DNA of 22,775 bases from an uncultured Eubacteriales bacterium (GTDB lineage Bacteria > Bacillota > Clostridia > Eubacteriales > Anaerofustaceae): contig CADBPP010000194.1 in NCBI GenBank assembly GCA_902796565.1, forward strand, positions 1 to 22,775, written 5' to 3'. The notes under the pieces were generated by a model. The model ran no database searches. It was given only the letters and a program-made list of their open reading frames with translations, and had not been told where the DNA came from. Both the position numbers and the translations under genes were made by a program. Numbering within the stretch: the first letter of the stretch is position 1; the number at the start of each line of letters is the position of its first letter. Positions 22,334 through 22,775 of this stretch are shown piece after piece.

Positions 22334-22775
22334 GAATAGCAGTCACCCATGATGACAACGGAGAGATCTTCCAGCATTTCGGACATTCCGAGCAGTTCAA
22401 GATCTACGATACCGACGCCACGAGCATAGTGAAGTCCGTGGTGATACATACCGACGGGAACGGCCATGAGGCCCTGGCGGGCTTCCTCGCCCAGTGCGGT
22501 GTGAGCGTGCTGATCTGCGGAGGGATCGGAGCCGGAGCCCAGAGGGCCCTTCTTGAGAACGGCATTGTCCTTTACGGAGGATGCAGCGGAAAGGCCGACG
22601 ACGCCGTGATGGCGATGCTCGCGGGAGAGCTGGAGTACGACCCCAACATAAAGTGCGATCATCACTGCGCGGGAGAGGAAGGAGAAGCTCATCACTGCGC
22701 ACATCATGAGGATCATGAGCACTGCGGATGCCACGAGGAAGGGCACGAGCACTGCGGATGCCACGAACAGAAAGA
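22330..22775 (+). CDS. NifX/NifB-type dinitrogenase cofactor domain protein with His/Cys-rich tail, 3' truncated
   Basis: At least 148 residues; the gene runs off the window. Residues 1-105 match the small alpha/beta domain (Pfam Nitro_FeMo-Co) that in NifX, NafY and NifB handles iron-molybdenum cofactor or iron-sulfur precursors: M-R-I-A-V-T, F-G-H-S-E-Q-F, C-G-G-I-G-A-G-A-Q, G-C-S-G-K-A-D-D-A-V. From about residue 109 the sequence becomes His/Cys/Glu-rich (C-D-H-H-C, H-H-C-A-H-H) with two copies of E-H-C-G-C-H-E, plainly suited to metal binding. No other nitrogenase gene is visible, and such proteins are common in anaerobes that do not fix nitrogen, so a general metal or Fe-S role is likelier. 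It starts within the ridA stop (ATGA). Confidence 0.88.
   Translation, partial: MRIAVTHDDNGEIFQHFGHSEQFKIYDTDATSIVKSVVIHTDGNGHEALAGFLAQCGVSVLICGGIGAGAQRALLENGIVLYGGCSGKADDAVMAMLAGELEYDPNIKCDHHCAGEEGEAHHCAHHEDHEHCGCHEEGHEHCGCHEQK
22717..22766 (+). repeat. Two 20-bp direct repeats encoding the His/Cys tail
   Basis: GAGCACTGCGGATGCCACGA occurs at 22717-22736 and 22747-22766, exactly 30 bases apart, so the frame is kept and the repeated peptide is E-H-C-G-C-H-E. This points to recent in-frame duplication of the metal-binding unit. More copies may lie past the window end. Confidence 0.9.

Noticed and set aside
22330..22775. Nitrogen-fixation cluster suggested by the NifX-like domain
   Set aside because: No nifHDK, nifB radical-SAM part or other nif gene is visible; this small domain is widespread in anaerobes without nitrogenase.

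Overview
The window reads as core chromosome of a moderately GC-rich Firmicute, most likely class Clostridia. This rests on recognisable proteins and operon orders: tig-clpP-clpX, rbgA-rnhB, a DapG-type aspartokinase, pyrimidine-nucleoside phosphorylase, RecX, PNPase, RidA, strong AGGAGG-type ribosome sites, and frequent AGA/AGG and ATA codons. I see no insertion sequence, prophage, CRISPR array, tRNA or rRNA. Genus is not inferred.

Layout from left to right. (1) 1-35: the first codons of a leftward gene that runs off the window, with its promoter at about 115-143. (2) 264-1916: a large alpha/beta-hydrolase (esterase or peptidase type), leftward, with its own terminator. (3) 6052-2006, leftward: a MarR-family repressor followed by two half-transporters that together look like a heterodimeric ABC exporter. 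A sigma-A-like promoter and a large palindromic operator sit in front of marR. (4) 9528-6223, leftward: tig, clpP and clpX (trigger factor and the ClpXP protease), with a hairpin between tig and clpP and a terminator after clpX. (5) 13989-9617, leftward: mtnN, rbgA, rnhB, an ABC-F ATPase and a small unknown exported protein, tightly packed with overlaps. (6) 14102-16203, rightward: pdp and recX, sharing a very compact divergent promoter region with mtnN. (7) 16988-16235, leftward: a two-gene unit of a CPCC-type cysteine-rich protein and a membrane-anchored protein whose outer domain resembles BECR-fold RNase toxin domains. (8) 17117-17989, rightward: a stand-alone acyltransferase-like (E2 catalytic-domain-like) protein with a changed active-site motif. 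(9) A stack of three hairpins at 18001-18106 separates it from the convergent pnp-dapG pair (21561-18133, leftward). (10) 21920-22775, rightward: ridA and a NifX/NifB-like protein with a His/Cys-rich tail, cut by the window edge.

Most of this is housekeeping: protein folding and degradation, ribosome assembly, RNA decay, nucleoside and methylthioadenosine salvage, and aspartate-family amino acid synthesis. The parts most worth a second look are the CPCC/toxin-like pair, the ABC-F protein whose second ATPase site looks naturally dead (missing P-loop lysine and a DQP Walker B), the MarR operator, the back-to-back extended -10 promoters between mtnN and pdp, the E2-like protein lacking the catalytic His-Asp motif, and the triple hairpin at 18001-18106. 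I do not see a clear-cut new multi-gene defence or biosynthetic system; the CPCC/toxin-like pair is the nearest candidate.
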